A stretch of DNA of 28,617 nucleotides, taken from NCBI GenBank assembly GCA_004556545.1, contig SFGO01000059.1:1-28617 (forward strand). Direction: 5' to 3'. This DNA comes from Clostridiales bacterium (GTDB lineage: Bacteria; Bacillota; Clostridia; Christensenellales; Aristaeellaceae). Position numbers and translations under genes: made by a program. How positions within the stretch are numbered: the first letter of the stretch is position 1; each line of letters begins with the position of its first letter. Below the pieces are notes generated by a model. The model ran no database searches. It saw nothing but the letters and a program-made list of their open reading frames with translations, and was not told the DNA's origin. Below, piece by piece: positions 7,920 through 15,654 of the stretch.

Positions 7920-8528
7920 TCAGATATTTTCCACAGGCTGAACGCAGCGCAGCACCCAATAGCCGCCTTTTTTGGTCACGGCTTCCACCTGACCGAACAG
8001 GGTTTTCAGGTAGGCGGCGGCGGATTCCGCGCCCTGCTGCTTGCGGATCACCAGCCACAGTGCGCCGTTTGGCTCCAGCCGCCGGGCTCCCTCGGCGAAC
8101 ATGGCGTAGATCACGCTTTTTCCCGCCCGGATGGGAGGATTCTGCAAAATCCAGTCATAGCGCCGAAAGGGAATCGACGCATAGCCGTCGCTCTGCATCA
8201 CCTGCGCCTGTACGCCGCTGTGCTGGGCATTGCGGCGGCTCAGCTCCACCGCCCGCTCGTTGACGTCGCTCATCGTGACCGACAGGCCCGGATAGCGCCT
8301 GCCCAGCGTCACGCCGATGACCCCGTAGCCGCAGCCCAGATCCAGCAGACTGCCGGAAAGCTCCTCCGGCAGAGCGTTCAGCAGAATTTCCGTGCCCTTG
8401 TCGATCTCCGTGCGGGAAAAAACGCCGCTGTCTGTCTCAAAGACGAGCTTTTCTCCCCGCCAGAGGAAATCCACCTGCCCGGGCTTGTGAGCGCTGGCAG
8501 GGGTTTGGGTGTAATAATGGTCAGGCAT
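7920..8528 (-). CDS. RsmC-like class I SAM methyltransferase
   Basis: A 202-aa methyltransferase of the RsmC/RlmG type, single-domain as in Firmicutes YbxB-like proteins. Residues around 60-75 carry the SAM-binding motif LLDLGCGYGVIG, an acidic MSDVNERA follows, and the catalytic NPPIRAGK motif is typical of N2-guanine rRNA methylation. The likely substrate is a guanine of small-subunit rRNA (family inference). Its ATG overlaps the TGA of the upstream RsuA-family gene by 8 nt in total, with AAAGGAAC inside that gene, so translation is probably coupled. Two rRNA-modifying enzymes in one transcript support a ribosome-maturation role. Confidence 0.87.
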   Translation of the reverse strand: MPDHYYTQTPASAHKPGQVDFLWRGEKLVFETDSGVFSRTEIDKGTEILLNALPEELSGSLLDLGCGYGVIGVTLGRRYPGLSVTMSDVNERAVELSRRNAQHSGVQAQVMQSDGYASIPFRRYDWILQNPPIRAGKSVIYAMFAEGARRLEPNGALWLVIRKQQGAESAAAYLKTLFGQVEAVTKKGGYWVLRCVQPVENI

Positions 8529-9309
8529 TTTCGTTCCTTTCTGGCTGTTCTGGCTGTTCTGACGGTTCTGACTGTTCCGGCTCTTCAGGCCCGGCCAGCC
8601 CCGCTTCCTGCCGCAGGGCGGCCAGCTCTTCTTCCGTCAGCTCCCGGTACTGGCTCGGCGGCAGCTCCTCCGGCAGGGAAAGCGCGCCGAAGGTCAGGCG
8701 GCTCAGGGCTGTGACCTCGTGCCCCAGCGCGCCGAACATCCGCTTGATCTGGTGAAATTTTCCTTCCCGCACCTGCACGCGGGCGCGGCTTTCGTCCTCC
8801 CCGGCGGAAAGGATCTCCATCCGGGCGGGCAGGGCGGTAAAATCTGACAGGACGATGCCCTGCTCAAAGGCCTGGCTGTCGGCGGCGGTCAGCCGTCCCG
8901 TGACGGCGGCCTCGTAGGTTTTCCACACATGGCGCTTGGGGCTCAGCAGACGGTGAGCCAGCTCGCCGTCGTTGGTCAAGAGCAGCAGACCGGTGGTGTC
9001 CTTGTCCAGCCGCCCGACGGGCAGCACCTTTCGCCGGGCGCAGCTTTCGGGCAGCAGCTGCATCACCGTGGAGGCCCGGCTGTCCCGGGCGGCGGTCAGC
9101 AGCCCGGCGGGCTTATGCAGCATCAAATATTGAAAGCGCTTTTCTTCCACGGTCTGCCCCATCAGCTCCACCCGGTCGTTCGGCTTCAGATGAAAGCCGC
9201 CGTCCCGGACGGGTTCGCCGTTGACCCGCACCGCGCCGGAGCGCAGCAGCCGGGCCGCCTCGCTGCGGGTTCGTTCCCCGCTCTGGGCCAGATAACGATC
9301 CAGCCGCAT
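8521..9309 (-). CDS. RsuA/RluB-family pseudouridine synthase
   Basis: A 262-aa rRNA pseudouridine synthase. An S4 RNA-binding domain covers residues 1-48 (MRLDRYLAQSG...VRVNG). The catalytic domain has the motif GRLDKDTTGLLLLTNDG with the nucleophilic D102, and REGKFHQIKRMF towards the end, which is typical of the RsuA/RluB/RluE group. The substrate is either 16S U516-like or a 23S position; sequence does not separate them. The last 25 residues are an acidic Glu/Pro/Ser/Gln tail encoded by a 9-bp repeat and absent from typical members. The start lies 3 nt after the stop of the membrane-protein gene without a clear ribosome binding site, which suggests translational coupling. Confidence 0.9.
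   Translation of the reverse strand: MRLDRYLAQSGERTRSEAARLLRSGAVRVNGEPVRDGGFHLKPNDRVELMGQTVEEKRFQYLMLHKPAGLLTAARDSRASTVMQLLPESCARRKVLPVGRLDKDTTGLLLLTNDGELAHRLLSPKRHVWKTYEAAVTGRLTAADSQAFEQGIVLSDFTALPARMEILSAGEDESRARVQVREGKFHQIKRMFGALGHEVTALSRLTFGALSLPEELPPSQYRELTEEELAALRQEAGLAGPEEPEQSEPSEQPEQPERNENA
8541..8585. repeat. Five 9-bp direct repeats in the RsuA-family tail
   Basis: Units on the plus strand are CTGGCTGTT twice, CTGACGGTT, CTGACTGTT and CCGGCTCTT. The period is three codons, so copy-number change lengthens or shortens the acidic tail (EEP, EQS, EPS, EQP, EQP) in frame. Confidence 0.85.
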
Positions 9310-9312
9310 GGC

Positions 9313-10377
9313 TCAGGCGTCCGCGCTTCGGTCGGAAGCGCCACTTTCTTCAGTCTTGGCTTCGTTTTCCGCCCGTACCCAGTCCGGGACGATGGCCTTG
9401 GGCAGGGTCGGGTCTTCCTCCGCAGGCTGACCGCTGCGAGGCGCGGTATGCCGGGGCTCCCGGACGGCAAAGGCGGCGGTCAGGATGCGCCGGGCCGGAA
9501 GCAGCGGCATATAGGTAAGCAGGAAGGTCAGGGTCAGCGGCAGCAGGGTCTCAAGCGTATCCGGGCCGAGCTGGATCCGTCCGTTCCACGTCATGGTCAG
9601 CACCAGCTGCTGGGTCAGATTCAGGAAGGTATCCTTCAGCTGCAAACCGGCGATCCACAGGAAGGGAACGCACAGCAGCAGATTGCACAGCGCCGTTCCC
9701 AGCTGGGCACAGCGCCGCCCCCGCAGACGGCGGCGAATCTCCCGGCGCACGGAACGATCCTCCCGGTTGGCGACGGCCCAGATATAACGGGTGGCGCTGT
9801 TGCGCACCGCGCCGTACAGCAGGATCAGAAGCCCCAGCCCCGCCAGCGCCAGCAGGGCATACAGCCCCTCCATGTACGAGCCCTCCACCGTTTCCAGCGG
9901 CAGATGGCCGAACAGGGTGCGGAAGAAATTGATGACGGCGTACCGGGCGGCGGAAACATTCCGGCCCAGATCCTTCAGACCGTCCAGAAGGCCCTTGACG
10001 GTGTATTTTTCTTTCAGATACCAGCCCCATGCGCCCAGTCCGGCCAGCGGCAGGGCCCACTTGAGCACGCTCAGGGCGTGGCGCAGGCTTTCCAGCAGCT
10101 TTTCGCCGTACCGGCGCAGGCTTAATGCCCGGTCAATCGAGAAATTCCGGGTGCGGGGCTGCTGCACCAGCGCATCCGCAAAGGAAAAGCGCAGCGGCAG
10201 CACCAGAAAAACCACCAGCACCGGCGAAACCACCCACAGCCACCGCCAGGGAGAATCCGCCGGAAAAACGGACAGCGCCGCCAGCGGAGCCAGCGCCGCG
10301 GCCCGGATCAGGAGCGCGATCAGGCAGTATAGAAACACGCGCACATAAAACAGAACGACATTTTGCTTTTTGGGCAT
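9313..10377 (-). CDS. Polytopic membrane protein of unknown function
   Basis: A 354-aa protein whose family I do not recognise. About six hydrophobic segments are visible: near residues 10-35, 45-62, 105-120, 170-190, 232-250 and 278-298. Basic stretches between them (RREIRRRLRGRR around 215) are probably cytosolic, and an acidic, Pro-rich soluble C-terminus follows from about residue 310. AAGGAAGG lies 12 nt upstream of the ATG. It is the first gene of the transcript from the promoter at 10477-10505, ahead of two rRNA-modification genes. Nothing seen points to transport or catalysis. Confidence 0.75.
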   Translation of the reverse strand: MPKKQNVVLFYVRVFLYCLIALLIRAAALAPLAALSVFPADSPWRWLWVVSPVLVVFLVLPLRFSFADALVQQPRTRNFSIDRALSLRRYGEKLLESLRHALSVLKWALPLAGLGAWGWYLKEKYTVKGLLDGLKDLGRNVSAARYAVINFFRTLFGHLPLETVEGSYMEGLYALLALAGLGLLILLYGAVRNSATRYIWAVANREDRSVRREIRRRLRGRRCAQLGTALCNLLLCVPFLWIAGLQLKDTFLNLTQQLVLTMTWNGRIQLGPDTLETLLPLTLTFLLTYMPLLPARRILTAAFAVREPRHTAPRSGQPAEEDPTLPKAIVPDWVRAENEAKTEESGASDRSADA

Positions 10378-10476
10378 CAGGCAGCCATCCTTCCTTGCCT
10401 TATGTATTATGCAGCCGAACCGGGCGGAAGCCTCCGGGACGGCTCAGGGGGCGGGACACAAAATCCCTTATCATAT

Positions 10477-10505
10477 ATTATAAAGCATCCGCAGGGGGCT
10501 TGCAA
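10477..10505 (-). promoter_or_regulatory. Near-consensus promoter for the minus-strand operon
   Basis: On the minus strand: TTGCAA (10505-10500), a 17-nt spacer and a perfect TATAAT (10482-10477). It gives a leader of about 93 nt before the membrane-protein ATG and probably drives 9313-10377, the RsuA-family gene, the methyltransferase and possibly PatB and PepV. Confidence 0.75.
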
Positions 10506-10634
10506 GCCCGGAGGGCGGCTTCCCGCGCGTACCCGGGGCGGCAGATGATTCCATGTGCCTTTATTCATCAGTTTTTGTTATCACATCCAAAAGAATCCTT
10601 ATCGCAATCGTTTGTCCTTTCTTTTTTCGGTCAC

Positions 10635-10663
10635 TTTACATGGATTTTACAATGTGTTATAAT
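10635..10663 (+). promoter_or_regulatory. Near-consensus promoter for the ABC importer
   Basis: TTTACA (10635-10640), a 17-nt spacer and TATAAT (10658-10663). The leader to the binding-protein ATG is about 57 nt. The upstream stretch 10553-10634 is AT- and T-rich and could serve as an UP element or regulator site. Confidence 0.78.
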
Positions 10664-10726
10664 GCACCTACCACAAGGGACCGAAAAACAGTTCCATGGA
10701 ATATTGTAAGGAGGAACATCCATACC

Positions 10727-11938
10727 ATGAAAAAGACTTTGTCTATCGTTCTGGCGCTGGTCATGGTGCTGAGCCTGTGCAGCTTTGCTTCCGCAGAGGA
10801 CTACTCCGGCTATACCATCCGCATCTACTCCAACTCCAACTCTACCGAGCGCACCAACTGGCTGATCAACGAGGCCAAGAACGCCGGCTTCACCATCAGC
10901 ATTGACGACAACTCCGTCATCTCCGGCGACACCGCCGCCATCCAGGCTGCCAACGAGAACAAGGACGGCGACATCCTGTTCGGCCTGAACGAGACCCGCT
11001 GGTCTCAGGTCATCAACGGCACCTACGAGAACCTGTCCATCATGGACTGGAACCCCGACTGGGCCGAAGAAGTGGGCGAGTACAAGTATGACGGCAAGGC
11101 CTACGGACTGGTCATCCAGAACGTGCTGATGCTCTACCGCAACGACGAGCTGGGCACCAACGGCACCGAGCTCCACTTCGACCACTGGGCCGACGTGGTG
11201 AACTCCGGCTACACCTGGTACCGTCAGAACAAGGTCGGCGGCACCACCAACGCCAACATCAACAGCGCCATGCTGTATCCCTTCACTGATCCCACCAGCC
11301 CTGCCGGCGGCATCACCGTGGAAGGCTGGAAGACCCTGTGGGCCTACTGCGCCGGCGGCAAGAGCGGCGGCGACGATTACAAGTACGGCTTCACGCCCCT
11401 GAACCGCGGCGACGTGCAGGTTTCTTCCTTCTACTCCTCTTCTCTGTACGGCAAGATCGACGAGGCCGCCGCTGAGAGCGAGCATCCTCTGAAGGGCACC
11501 CTGCAGCCTGAAAACTGGGCGCTGGTGGACATCGCCGACGGCACCTACTACATCGCCGAGTATCTGGGCATTCTGAACCGCGAAGGCCGCACCGAAGAAG
11601 AAACCAAGGCCGTGACCGCTTTCGCCGACTGGTTCGGCTCTGCCGAAGTGCAGGCTGCCTGGAGCGACGAGTTCGACTCCTTCCCCTGCAACCAGGTTGC
11701 CGCCAAGGAAATCTATGGCGACGAGATCCCCGCGATCTATCAGATCAAGAACTTCGCCCTGACCACTGTCGAGGGCACCGACATGACCTACGCCGAGTAT
11801 GTTGCCGCCCATTCCGCCGAGTGGACCAACATCATGACCAACCTTGGCTTCTACTGGGCCGATGCTTCTCAGGCTCCCGCCGAACCCGACTGGGACAACC
11901 TGCAGTGGGACACCCTGACCCAGAAGGCTGCCGAGTGA
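10727..11938 (+). CDS. ABC importer extracellular binding protein
   Basis: A 403-aa exported solute-binding protein. Residues 1-23 form a signal peptide (basic MKK, hydrophobic core, SFASA cleavage site followed by EDYSG). The mature part resembles the family-1/polyamine-iron-type binding proteins, with YDGKAYGLVIQNVLMLYRND near the hinge. AAGGAGGA at 10708-10715 sets the start. Oddly for a Gram-positive, no lipobox is present: the only early Cys is preceded by LSL, so membrane anchoring is not evident. It is the first gene of an importer operon; the ATPase and permease follow after a 183-nt gap holding two hairpins. The substrate is unresolved (ferric iron, phosphonate, polyamine or phosphosugar). 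Confidence 0.88.
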   Translation: MKKTLSIVLALVMVLSLCSFASAEDYSGYTIRIYSNSNSTERTNWLINEAKNAGFTISIDDNSVISGDTAAIQAANENKDGDILFGLNETRWSQVINGTYENLSIMDWNPDWAEEVGEYKYDGKAYGLVIQNVLMLYRNDELGTNGTELHFDHWADVVNSGYTWYRQNKVGGTTNANINSAMLYPFTDPTSPAGGITVEGWKTLWAYCAGGKSGGDDYKYGFTPLNRGDVQVSSFYSSSLYGKIDEAAAESEHPLKGTLQPENWALVDIADGTYYIAEYLGILNREGRTEEETKAVTAFADWFGSAEVQAAWSDEFDSFPCNQVAAKEIYGDEIPAIYQIKNFALTTVEGTDMTYAEYVAAHSAEWTNIMTNLGFYWADASQAPAEPDWDNLQWDTLTQKAAE

Positions 11939-11964
11939 TCTGCTGATTACAATTCAGTTCCAAT

Positions 11965-11993
11965 GGGGGAACCCGTCCATGGCGGGTTCCCCC
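11965..11993 (+). other. mRNA-stabilising type hairpin after the binding-protein gene
   Basis: GGGGGAACCCG (11965-11975) pairs perfectly with CGGGTTCCCCC (11983-11993) over 11 bp with a 7-nt loop. No T-run follows, so it looks like a 3' protective stem-loop rather than a terminator. Confidence 0.7.
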
Positions 11994-12013
11994 AACGGCC
12001 ATATACCAAAAAA

Positions 12014-12071
12014 CGCGGGGAAAGCCTTTCCCGCACCCCGGGCGCGACGGAAGGTTTTCCCTGCGTTTTTT
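12014..12071 (+). terminator. Intrinsic terminator between binding protein and ATPase genes
   Basis: Positions 12014-12030 pair with 12049-12065 over about 17 bp (three G-U pairs) with an 18-nt loop, directly followed by six T (12066-12071). A smaller competing hairpin, GGGAAA/TTTCCC (12018-12023 with 12027-12032), uses the 5' arm. The ATPase gene has no obvious promoter in the 50 nt after it, so transporter expression probably depends on partial read-through. Confidence 0.75.
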
Positions 12072-12121
12072 CCTGTTTTCACGGTTTGAAACAAGTACTG
12101 CATCAAGGAGTGATTTTCCCC

Positions 12122-13132
12122 ATGATCGAACTGAAGGACATTATCGTCAAATTCGGTGATTTTGAAGCGCTGCATAACATCAACGTGGACGTGCAGGAGG
12201 GCGAGTTTTTCACCTTCCTCGGCCCGTCCGGCTGCGGCAAGACCACCACGCTGCGCACCATCACGGGCTTCATCGAGCCGGTCAGCGGCACCGTGAGCGT
12301 CAATGGCCGGGATATTACCCGGGTGCCGATCGAAAAGCGGAACATCGGCATCGTGTTCCAGAGCTACGCCCTGTTCCCCTCCATGACGGTGTACGACAAC
12401 ATCGCCTTCGGCCTGAAAATCCAGAAGCTGAGCAAGGCCGAGATCGACAAGAAGGTGCGCGACATCGCCCAGAAGGTAGACCTTTCCGACGAGCAGCTGA
12501 AAAAGGCGGTCAGCCAGCTGTCCGGCGGCCAGCAGCAGCGCGTAGCCATTGCCCGCGCGCTGGTAACGGGCCCCTCCATCATCTGCATGGACGAACCCCT
12601 GTCCAATCTGGACGCCAAGCTGCGGGTGCAGCTGCGCAACGAGCTGAAAAAGATGCAGCGGGATTTCGGCATCACCACCATCTACGTCACCCACGATCAG
12701 GAGGAAGCCCTGACCCTGTCCGACCGCATCGCCGTATTCAACAAGGGCTACATCGAGCAGATCGGTACGCCCAATGAGATCTACAATCACTCCAAAACCG
12801 AGTTCGTCTGCAACTTCATCGGCGACATCAACCGTCTGGAAGAGACCATCTGCGGCGAGATGAAGCTGCCGGAAACCCGGCATCACTTCGTCCGGCTGGA
12901 GCGCCTGCGGGTGAACCGGCCCAAGGACGAGGGCGAGCTGCAGATGCAGGGCACGATTGAGAGCCGGGAATACTACGGCCTGTACATCAAGTACTACATC
13001 CGCGTGGACGGCCAGATCCTCAAGGCCATTGAAAAGAACGACGGCATCAACATCTACGAGCCCGGCGAGACCGTCACCGTGGGCATCCATCCGGCGGACG
13101 TCATGTCCTACGACGTGCCCGCGGAAGCGTAA
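12122..13132 (+). CDS. ABC importer ATP-binding subunit (PotA/FbpC-like)
   Basis: A 336-aa ATPase that powers import at the inner face of the membrane. Walker A GPSGCGKTT (34-42), Q-loop Q80, signature LSGGQQQR (133-140), Walker B IICMDEP (153-159) and switch H191 are all intact. A TOBE-type regulatory domain occupies about 280-333. AAGGAG (12105-12110) sets the ATG at 12122. The gene is 12 nt upstream of the fused permease, whose ribosome binding site overlaps this stop codon. The domain layout fits the spermidine/putrescine, ferric-iron and 2-aminoethylphosphonate group (CUT1-like ATPases); the substrate cannot be named. Confidence 0.93.
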   Translation: MIELKDIIVKFGDFEALHNINVDVQEGEFFTFLGPSGCGKTTTLRTITGFIEPVSGTVSVNGRDITRVPIEKRNIGIVFQSYALFPSMTVYDNIAFGLKIQKLSKAEIDKKVRDIAQKVDLSDEQLKKAVSQLSGGQQQRVAIARALVTGPSIICMDEPLSNLDAKLRVQLRNELKKMQRDFGITTIYVTHDQEEALTLSDRIAVFNKGYIEQIGTPNEIYNHSKTEFVCNFIGDINRLEETICGEMKLPETRHHFVRLERLRVNRPKDEGELQMQGTIESREYYGLYIKYYIRVDGQILKAIEKNDGINIYEPGETVTVGIHPADVMSYDVPAEA

Positions 13133-13144
13133 GGAGGCGGAAGC

Positions 13145-15064
13145 ATGACCAAGAAAGCCTCGTGGCTGAAGCCGGAGTATATCTGGAAGGTCTTCGGCAT
13201 TGCCTTTTTCGTGTATCTGTTCTTCGGCTTTATGCTGCTGCCCTGCCTGAACACCATCACGCAGATTTTCACCGTCAAGGGTGCGGACGGCCAGACCGAC
13301 CCGCTGGCGGTCATCCGCTTCTTCTTTGCGGGCAATATGCCCAGCTATGTATGGAACTCCCTGAAGCTGGCCATCTGTCTGGTCATCACGGTCAATATTG
13401 TGGGCGTGAGCATCGTGCTTCTGACCGAGTACTTCGACATCAAGGGCGCGAAGGTGCTTCGGCTGGGCTACATGACCACGCTGATCTACTCCGGCGTGGC
13501 GCTGGTGACCGGCTACCTGTTCCTGTATGATTCCAACGGCATGCTGACCAGCTGGCTGGTCAAAGTGATCCCCGGCTTCAACAAGGAATGGTTCTCCGGC
13601 TTCCGGGCGGTGCTGTTCACCATGACGTTCGCCTGTACGTCCAACCATATGCTGTTTCTGCGCAACGCCATCCGCAACATCGACTACAATACCGTGGAGG
13701 CAGCCCGCAATCTGGGGGCCAAGCCCTTCAAGGTGCTGCTGAAGGTGGTTTTCCCCACCCTGATCCCCACCCTGTTCAGCCTGACGGTCATGACCTTCAT
13801 CACCGGCCTGTGCGCCATGAGCGCTCCCACCCTGCTGGGCTATGACTCCATCAACCCGGAAATCGTCCGTCTGGCCGGTTCCTCCGTGGCGGATGAGGCT
13901 TTCCCCCAGGCCCGCGCCGCGCTTTTGAGCATCATTCTGGCCATGTTCACGATCATTTTGCTGACCACCCTGTCCTCCTACGAGCGCAAGGGCCACTACC
14001 TGAGCGTTTCCAAGACCAAGGCCAAGCTGGTGAAGCAGAAGATCCAGAACCCGGTGGTGAACGTACTGGCGCACATCTACGCCTATGTACTGTTCCTCAT
14101 CTACATGACCCCCGTGGTGATGATCGTCCTGTTCGCATTCCAGAACTACCCCGCCATCCGCGCCAAATCGCTGGACATGAACCAGTGGACGCTGATCAAC
14201 TTCTTCGGCCAGCAGGACTATGAATTCCTGACCAACCGGGGCAAGCTGAAGACCCGCGTCGGCTCCATCTCCGGCCTGTTCGCCAATGCGGACACCGTGG
14301 GCGGCATCCGGCTCAGCTTCGTGCTTTCCGCCATTGCGGCCGCGCTGGCCTGCGTCATCGTGGTCGTAGCGGTGAATTACATCTTCAAAAACAAGAACAA
14401 AAAACGGGCGACCGTGCTGGAATACAGTCTGCTGTTCCCCTGGCTGCTGCCCACCATCCTGATCTGCTATTCCTACCGCACCTATTTCAACTCCGAAAAC
14501 GTCTGGTACGTGTTCAACACCAATCTATACTGGAAGGAAAACGTGCGTTTCCTGATCGTCATGGCCTACACAGTGGTGAAGCTGCCCTTTGCCCTGCGCA
14601 TGATCAAGGCGGCCTTCTACGCCATTGACGAGGAGCTGGAGGATGCCGCCCGGAACTTGGGCGCCAGTCCGCTGGTCACGTTCCTGAAGGTCAAGCTGCC
14701 CATCGTCCTGCCCAGCGTGCTGGCGGTCTTCGCGCTGAACTTCAACGCGCTGTTCACCGAGTACGACATGAGCGCCACCTTCCATTCCAGCTACGGCAAG
14801 AGCTACGCCATGGTCATCCAGAACATGTGCGCCGAGGAAGGCCGGGACGGCTACAACGTGAACGCCTCCGGCCGCCGCTGCGCTTCGACGGTGTTCATCA
14901 TGATCGTCAGCGGTCTGATCCTCTATCTGGTATACGGCGTCGGCGCGCGGGACTTGGGCGAACGTCTGGCCATCCGTGAAAAGCGCCGCAAGCGCTGGCA
15001 AAAACTCAGCAGGGGTAGTACCCCTGCACCCCGGACTGCGCGCCGTGGGCGCGCAGGGGCGTAG
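13145..15064 (+). CDS. Fused two-domain ABC permease (FbpB/ThiP-like)
   Basis: A 639-aa permease with about 12 membrane helices and two BPD_transp_1 domains in one chain, so one polypeptide replaces the usual permease pair. The coupling EAA loops are EAARNLGAKPFKVLLKVVFP at about residue 184 and EDAARNLGASPLVTFLKVKLP at about 499. AAGGAGG at 13131-13137 overlaps the ATPase stop. The arrangement is that of FbpB, ThiP and phosphonate permeases. The last 17 residues (RGSTPAP...RAGA) are encoded by the repeat element that begins at 15008. They look unlike a membrane-protein C-terminus and were probably acquired when the repeat replaced the original stop. Confidence 0.92.
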   Translation: MTKKASWLKPEYIWKVFGIAFFVYLFFGFMLLPCLNTITQIFTVKGADGQTDPLAVIRFFFAGNMPSYVWNSLKLAICLVITVNIVGVSIVLLTEYFDIKGAKVLRLGYMTTLIYSGVALVTGYLFLYDSNGMLTSWLVKVIPGFNKEWFSGFRAVLFTMTFACTSNHMLFLRNAIRNIDYNTVEAARNLGAKPFKVLLKVVFPTLIPTLFSLTVMTFITGLCAMSAPTLLGYDSINPEIVRLAGSSVADEAFPQARAALLSIILAMFTIILLTTLSSYERKGHYLSVSKTKAKLVKQKIQNPVVNVLAHIYAYVLFLIYMTPVVMIVLFAFQNYPAIRAKSLDMNQWTLINFFGQQDYEFLTNRGKLKTRVGSISGLFANADTVGGIRLSFVLSAIAAALACVIVVVAVNYIFKNKNKKRATVLEYSLLFPWLLPTILICYSYRTYFNSENVWYVFNTNLYWKENVRFLIVMAYTVVKLPFALRMIKAAFYAIDEELEDAARNLGASPLVTFLKVKLPIVLPSVLAVFALNFNALFTEYDMSATFHSSYGKSYAMVIQNMCAEEGRDGYNVNASGRRCASTVFIMIVSGLILYLVYGVGARDLGERLAIREKRRKRWQKLSRGSTPAPRTARRGRAGA

Positions 15065-15413
15065 AGGAACATGCAACTGGGCCGGGGTTTTACCGCCGTG
15101 GCACGACAGGTGCCACGGCTTGCCGGTCTGGTGCGGCTCCCTGCCGCTTGAACAGTAAAGACCGCCATTCGGCAACAGGCCTCATGGCTCGCGCAAGGGG
15201 TAGTACCCCTTGACCCCACACCGCGCCAAAAGGCGCGGGGCTGCTCGGGGAAAAGCCCGTTGGCCGTGAAGCTACCGCCGCTCGGCGATGGGCCTCGCGG
15301 CTCGCCGGTCTGGTGCGGCTCCCTGCCGATTGTATAGCATAGACCGCCATTTGGCGACAGGCCTCATGGCTCGCATAAAGGCCAGCGTGGATTTGAGATC
15401 CCGCTGGCCTTTT
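15008..15413 (+). repeat. Tandem multi-hairpin repeat element, array 1
   Basis: Two consecutive units. Each has hairpin A (15009-15027, GCAGGGG TAGTA CCCCTGC; 15194-15212, CAAGGGG TAGTA CCCCTTG), hairpin B (15036-15056; 15221-15238), hairpin C (15095-15119; 15277-15301) and hairpin D (15164-15188; 15346-15370). The second unit ends in terminator hairpin T (15377-15413). C and D share a 5-bp stem, a 2-nt step, a 3-bp stem and a 5-nt loop such as GACAG. C and D are separated by 44 nt in both units, with the conserved core GGTCTGGTGCGGCTCCCTGCC. Stem bases differ but stay paired. The array overlaps the 3' end of the permease gene. No protein gene is credible here. Confidence 0.88.
15377..15413 (+). 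terminator. Terminator hairpin closing repeat array 1
   Basis: AAAGGCCAGCG (15377-15387) pairs with CGCTGGCCTTT (15402-15412), extended inside by GGAT/ATCC (89-92 with 98-101 of the 15,3xx/15,4xx block) with one bulged T. A short T-run follows. It is probably the functional end of the ABC importer transcript. Confidence 0.72.
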
Positions 15414-15654
15414 GCGCTGCAAAAAAATACGAGCTACATTGAAGCACCTCAACCCGCAATGGGTAAGCCTGCCCCACGCCGACTGCGGGGGAGCAGAGCG
15501 GCGATAGGCAGCGGAGGGAAAAAGGCCCGCCCATTTTGACGGCGGAAAAAGGCGAGCTCCCGGAGTCGCCGTGCCGCTGCCTTTCTTTTGCACACTTTTC
15601 TTTCGCCACCGAAAGAAAAGTGTGAGCGCTCCTTGGGACGGCAAGTCCCAATTC
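15414..15654. other. Non-coding stretch with nested inverted repeats
   Basis: No credible gene. AGGCAGCGG (15506-15514) pairs with CCGCTGCCT (15574-15582). Immediately after, CACACTTTTCTTTCG (15591-15605) pairs perfectly with 15610-15624 across a 4-nt CCAC loop. Smaller stems (GGCGA...TCGCC at 15551-15570) lie inside. Reading frames crossing it are composition artefacts. Confidence 0.6.
15591..15624. repeat. Perfect 15-bp inverted repeat, 4-nt loop
   Basis: The left arm CACACTTTTCTTTCG and right arm CGAAAGAAAAGTGTG are exact complements. It lacks a T-run directly after the stem on either strand, so it is not a standard terminator. Confidence 0.85.

Noticed and set aside
6711..8714. 667-codon plus-strand open frame
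   Set aside because: Antisense to PatB, the methyltransferase and the RsuA-family gene; a by-product of GC-rich codon use.
10378..10476. Riboswitch in the leader of the membrane-protein operon
   Set aside because: GC-rich hairpins are possible, but no conserved riboswitch core that I know is recognisable.
11954..14074. 706-codon minus-strand open frame
   Set aside because: Antisense to two intact ABC genes with full motifs; its composition (His/Gln/Gly/Asp) is that of an antisense frame.
15095..15188. tRNA or integron attC site
   Set aside because: No cloverleaf or anticodon arm is seen, no integrase gene is present, and stem lengths do not match attC core boxes.
15008..15413. CRISPR array
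   Set aside because: Repeats are palindromic pairs with conserved spacers and 69-nt spacing, and no cas genes are present.
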